A stretch of 5,049 nt of DNA from Burkholderiaceae bacterium (GTDB taxonomy: Bacteria; Pseudomonadota; Gammaproteobacteria; Burkholderiales; Burkholderiaceae). The translations under genes were made by a program, and so were the position numbers. This document shows positions 5,026 through 5,049 of this stretch, one piece after another. Under the pieces are notes generated by a model, which saw only the letters and a program-made list of their open reading frames with translations, did no database searches and was not told the origin of the DNA. Each line of letters opens with the position of its first letter. Within the stretch, counting starts at the first letter, position 1. Location: positions 1 through 5,049 of the forward strand of contig CANBYN010000150.1 in assembly GCA_947373615.1 (NCBI GenBank). Direction: 5' to 3'.

Positions 5026-5049
5026 ATGCCGATTTCTCAATCTGAGGCG
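5026..5049 (+). CDS. Possible 5' end of a downstream gene (partial)
   Basis: ATG at 5026 opens a frame that runs to the window edge (MPISQSEA, eight codons). A purine-rich AAGAGGG (5008-5014) lies 11 nt upstream, acceptable but slightly far for a ribosome binding site. If real, this gene is divergent from the Trp-rich gene and the bases between them hold both promoters. The alternative is a - strand gene entering from the right and ending in TAA at 4960-4958. Too little is visible to name a family. Confidence 0.3.

Noticed and set aside
1..5049. A defence island, CRISPR array, mobile element or other novel multi-gene system
   Set aside because: No repeat-spacer pattern, transposase, integrase, nuclease or toxin-antitoxin pair is visible. 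The genes belong to known families, switch strand repeatedly and do not form a shared operon.

Overview
This window looks like a stretch of ordinary chromosome from a compact, moderate-GC betaproteobacterium. A Polynucleobacter-like member of the Burkholderiaceae is the best fit. The reasons are the orphan Bug/TctC-type periplasmic receptor (a family greatly expanded in that group), a group II truncated hemoglobin, a phasin-like protein, a YgdQ-like TerC protein and a small Trp-rich TIGR02450-type protein, all packed with very short gaps. The assignment is an inference from gene content and tight spacing; no rRNA or tRNA is present to test it.

Layout from left to right: (1) about 60 bases that may be the 3' end of an upstream gene; (2) a + strand pair, a small membrane protein of the two-TM ion-channel type with a degenerate selectivity filter (80-592) and, 3 nt later, a HI0933/BaiN-type FAD oxidoreductase (596-1813); (3) a TerC/YgdQ-family inner membrane protein on the - strand (2578-1814), whose stop codon abuts the oxidoreductase stop; (4) after a 63-nt divergent gap, a secreted Bug/TctC solute-binding protein (2642-3628, +); (5) a group II truncated hemoglobin on the - strand (4022-3633), ending 4 nt from the receptor stop; (6) after a 104-nt divergent gap, a helical phasin-like protein (4127-4645, +); (7) a strong, probably bidirectional hairpin terminator (4678-4712); (8) a small Trp-rich protein on the - strand (4929-4708, possibly starting at 4989); (9) a right edge that may hold the start of another + strand gene at 5026.

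The genes alternate direction as independent units and do not form one pathway. Only the channel-like gene and the oxidoreductase look co-transcribed. I see no mobile element, CRISPR array, toxin-antitoxin pair, phage gene or defence system, and no evidence for a new multi-gene system. The observations most worth a second look are small-scale: the altered pore motif of the channel-like protein, a three-codon open frame with a good ribosome binding site overlapping the hemoglobin start, two convergent gene pairs with no room for a terminator, a perfect 12-bp tandem repeat encoding EAAK twice in the phasin-like gene, and a terminator stem that contains the stop codon of the Trp-rich gene.
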